This document shows, in pieces, positions 5,257 to 5,520 of a stretch of DNA of 5,520 nucleotides; within the stretch, counting starts at the first letter, position 1, and each line of letters opens with the position of its first letter. The notes beneath the pieces are model-generated. The model worked only from the letters and a program-made list of their open reading frames with translations, did not search any database and was not told the DNA's origin. Made by a program: the position numbers and the translations under genes. Origin of the DNA: Lachnospiraceae bacterium UBA7784 (GTDB taxonomy: Bacteria; Bacillota; Clostridia; Lachnospirales; Lachnospiraceae). The DNA is taken from assembly GCA_002480925.1 (NCBI GenBank), contig DLDA01000017.1:1-5520 (forward strand), given 5' to 3'.

Positions 5257-5281
5257 GCAGGCAGTTTGGGTGGGCGCCTGC
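5257..5281 (+). terminator. Weak hairpin downstream of the Fic gene
   Basis: GCAGGC (5257-5262) pairs with GCCTGC (5276-5281) around a 13-base loop. Only GCTTTC follows, with no U-tract, so it is at best a weak or factor-assisted terminator for the flavoprotein-Fic transcript. Confidence 0.35.
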
Positions 5282-5338
5282 GCTTTCAATCGGCTGACTG
5301 GTTGAGCGTCAAAAAGGCTGGAAGTTAAGATTTAGTGC

Positions 5339-5366
5339 TTGATATTTCGACAGCCTTCGTTACAAT
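5339..5366 (+). promoter_or_regulatory. Promoter of the AbrB-type antitoxin gene
   Basis: TTGATA (5339-5344) and TACAAT (5361-5366) are separated by 16 bases, a good sigma-70/SigA-type promoter. Transcription would start around 5373, inside the palindrome that follows. Confidence 0.65.
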
Positions 5367-5390
5367 AAAAGTAGGGAATACCCTACTTTT
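5367..5390. promoter_or_regulatory. Perfect palindrome over the transcription start, likely operator
   Basis: AAAAGTAGGG (5367-5376) and CCCTACTTTT (5381-5390) are perfect inverted repeats of 10 bases with an AATA spacer. It abuts the -10 box and covers the predicted start site, where an antitoxin of the AbrB/MazE type normally binds to repress its own operon. In the RNA it would be a hairpin ending in four U, so attenuation is an alternative. Confidence 0.65.
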
Positions 5391-5409
5391 GTGGAAGGAG
5401 GCGAACATT

Positions 5410-5520
5410 ATGGAAGCAATATTAGATAAGAGCACTTTTACGGATGATGCTAAGGTAATGTCGAAAGGACAGGTGACAATACCCAAAGATGTCAGAAAGG
5501 TTCTGGGCGTTGGTAATGGG
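5410..5520 (+). CDS. AbrB/MazE/SpoVT-type antitoxin, N-terminal part (partial)
   Basis: ATG 5410 follows AAGGAGG (5395-5401) by 8 bases. The 37 visible codons include AKVMSKGQVTIPKDVRKVLG (residues 14-33), the swapped-hairpin DNA-binding signature of the AbrB/MazE/SpoVT family, whose SKGQvTIPk core is clear. In Firmicutes, proteins starting this way usually form the antitoxin of a type II pair, often with a PIN-domain (VapC-like) or MazF-like toxin immediately downstream; that gene is outside the window. The short N-terminal extension before the fold is normal for the group. The promoter-proximal palindrome fits autorepression. A stand-alone transition-state regulator is less likely but cannot be excluded. 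Confidence 0.88.
   Translation, partial: MEAILDKSTFTDDAKVMSKGQVTIPKDVRKVLGVGNG

Noticed and set aside
5314..5357. AAGGCTG/CAGCCTT inverted repeat flanking the -35 box of the antitoxin promoter
   Set aside because: Only 7-base arms with a 30-base gap; could be an operator but is easily expected by chance.

Overview
The window looks like an accessory island from a low-to-moderate GC Gram-positive anaerobe, most likely class Clostridia (Lachnospiraceae-like). The support is strong AAGGAGG-type ribosome binding sites, a clostridial-style serine recombinase tail, an IS256-type transposase start, and protein sequences that read like gut Firmicutes. This placement is inference from style, not from a database search.

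Positions 1-2840 read as the 3' part of one operon. It begins with the C-terminal nuclease end of a type III restriction enzyme (Res, stop at 477). After a 68-base gap with no terminator but with a strong ribosome binding site comes an unrecognised protein of about 238 residues (546-1261), whose frame is broken by a one-base shift at a run of six T. It overlaps by 4 bases a second unrecognised protein of 512 residues (1258-2796), which carries hydrophobic glycine-zipper segments and a C-terminal acidic/aromatic tandem repeat. A textbook intrinsic terminator (2800-2840) closes the unit. The two unknown genes, apparently transcribed with a restriction system, are the best candidate for something undescribed here, possibly a defence add-on with a membrane-acting effector.

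Positions 2841-3620 are a scrap zone: a C-terminal remnant of a serine recombinase on the minus strand (2881-3066), the extreme 5' end of an IS256-family transposase with a frameshift and an SD-sequestering hairpin (3070-3186), about 240 bases with no recognisable gene, a possible 32-residue lipoprotein-like peptide (3429-3527), and a hairpin (3574-3612).

Positions 3622-5138 hold two overlapping genes, probably translated together: a pyridoxamine 5'-phosphate oxidase-like flavoprotein (3622-4140) and a Fic-family AMPylase with a C-terminal winged helix (4137-5138). Just after the Fic stop the same frame continues for 17 codons with a DQ-rich repeat, suggesting an eroded longer C-terminus.

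Positions 5139-5520 hold short direct repeats, a promoter, a perfect 10-bp-arm palindrome over the expected transcription start, and the N-terminus of an AbrB/MazE-type antitoxin. Its toxin partner, if any, lies beyond the window. Overall this is a mosaic of restriction, Fic and toxin-antitoxin genes separated by dead mobile elements, typical of a defence island.
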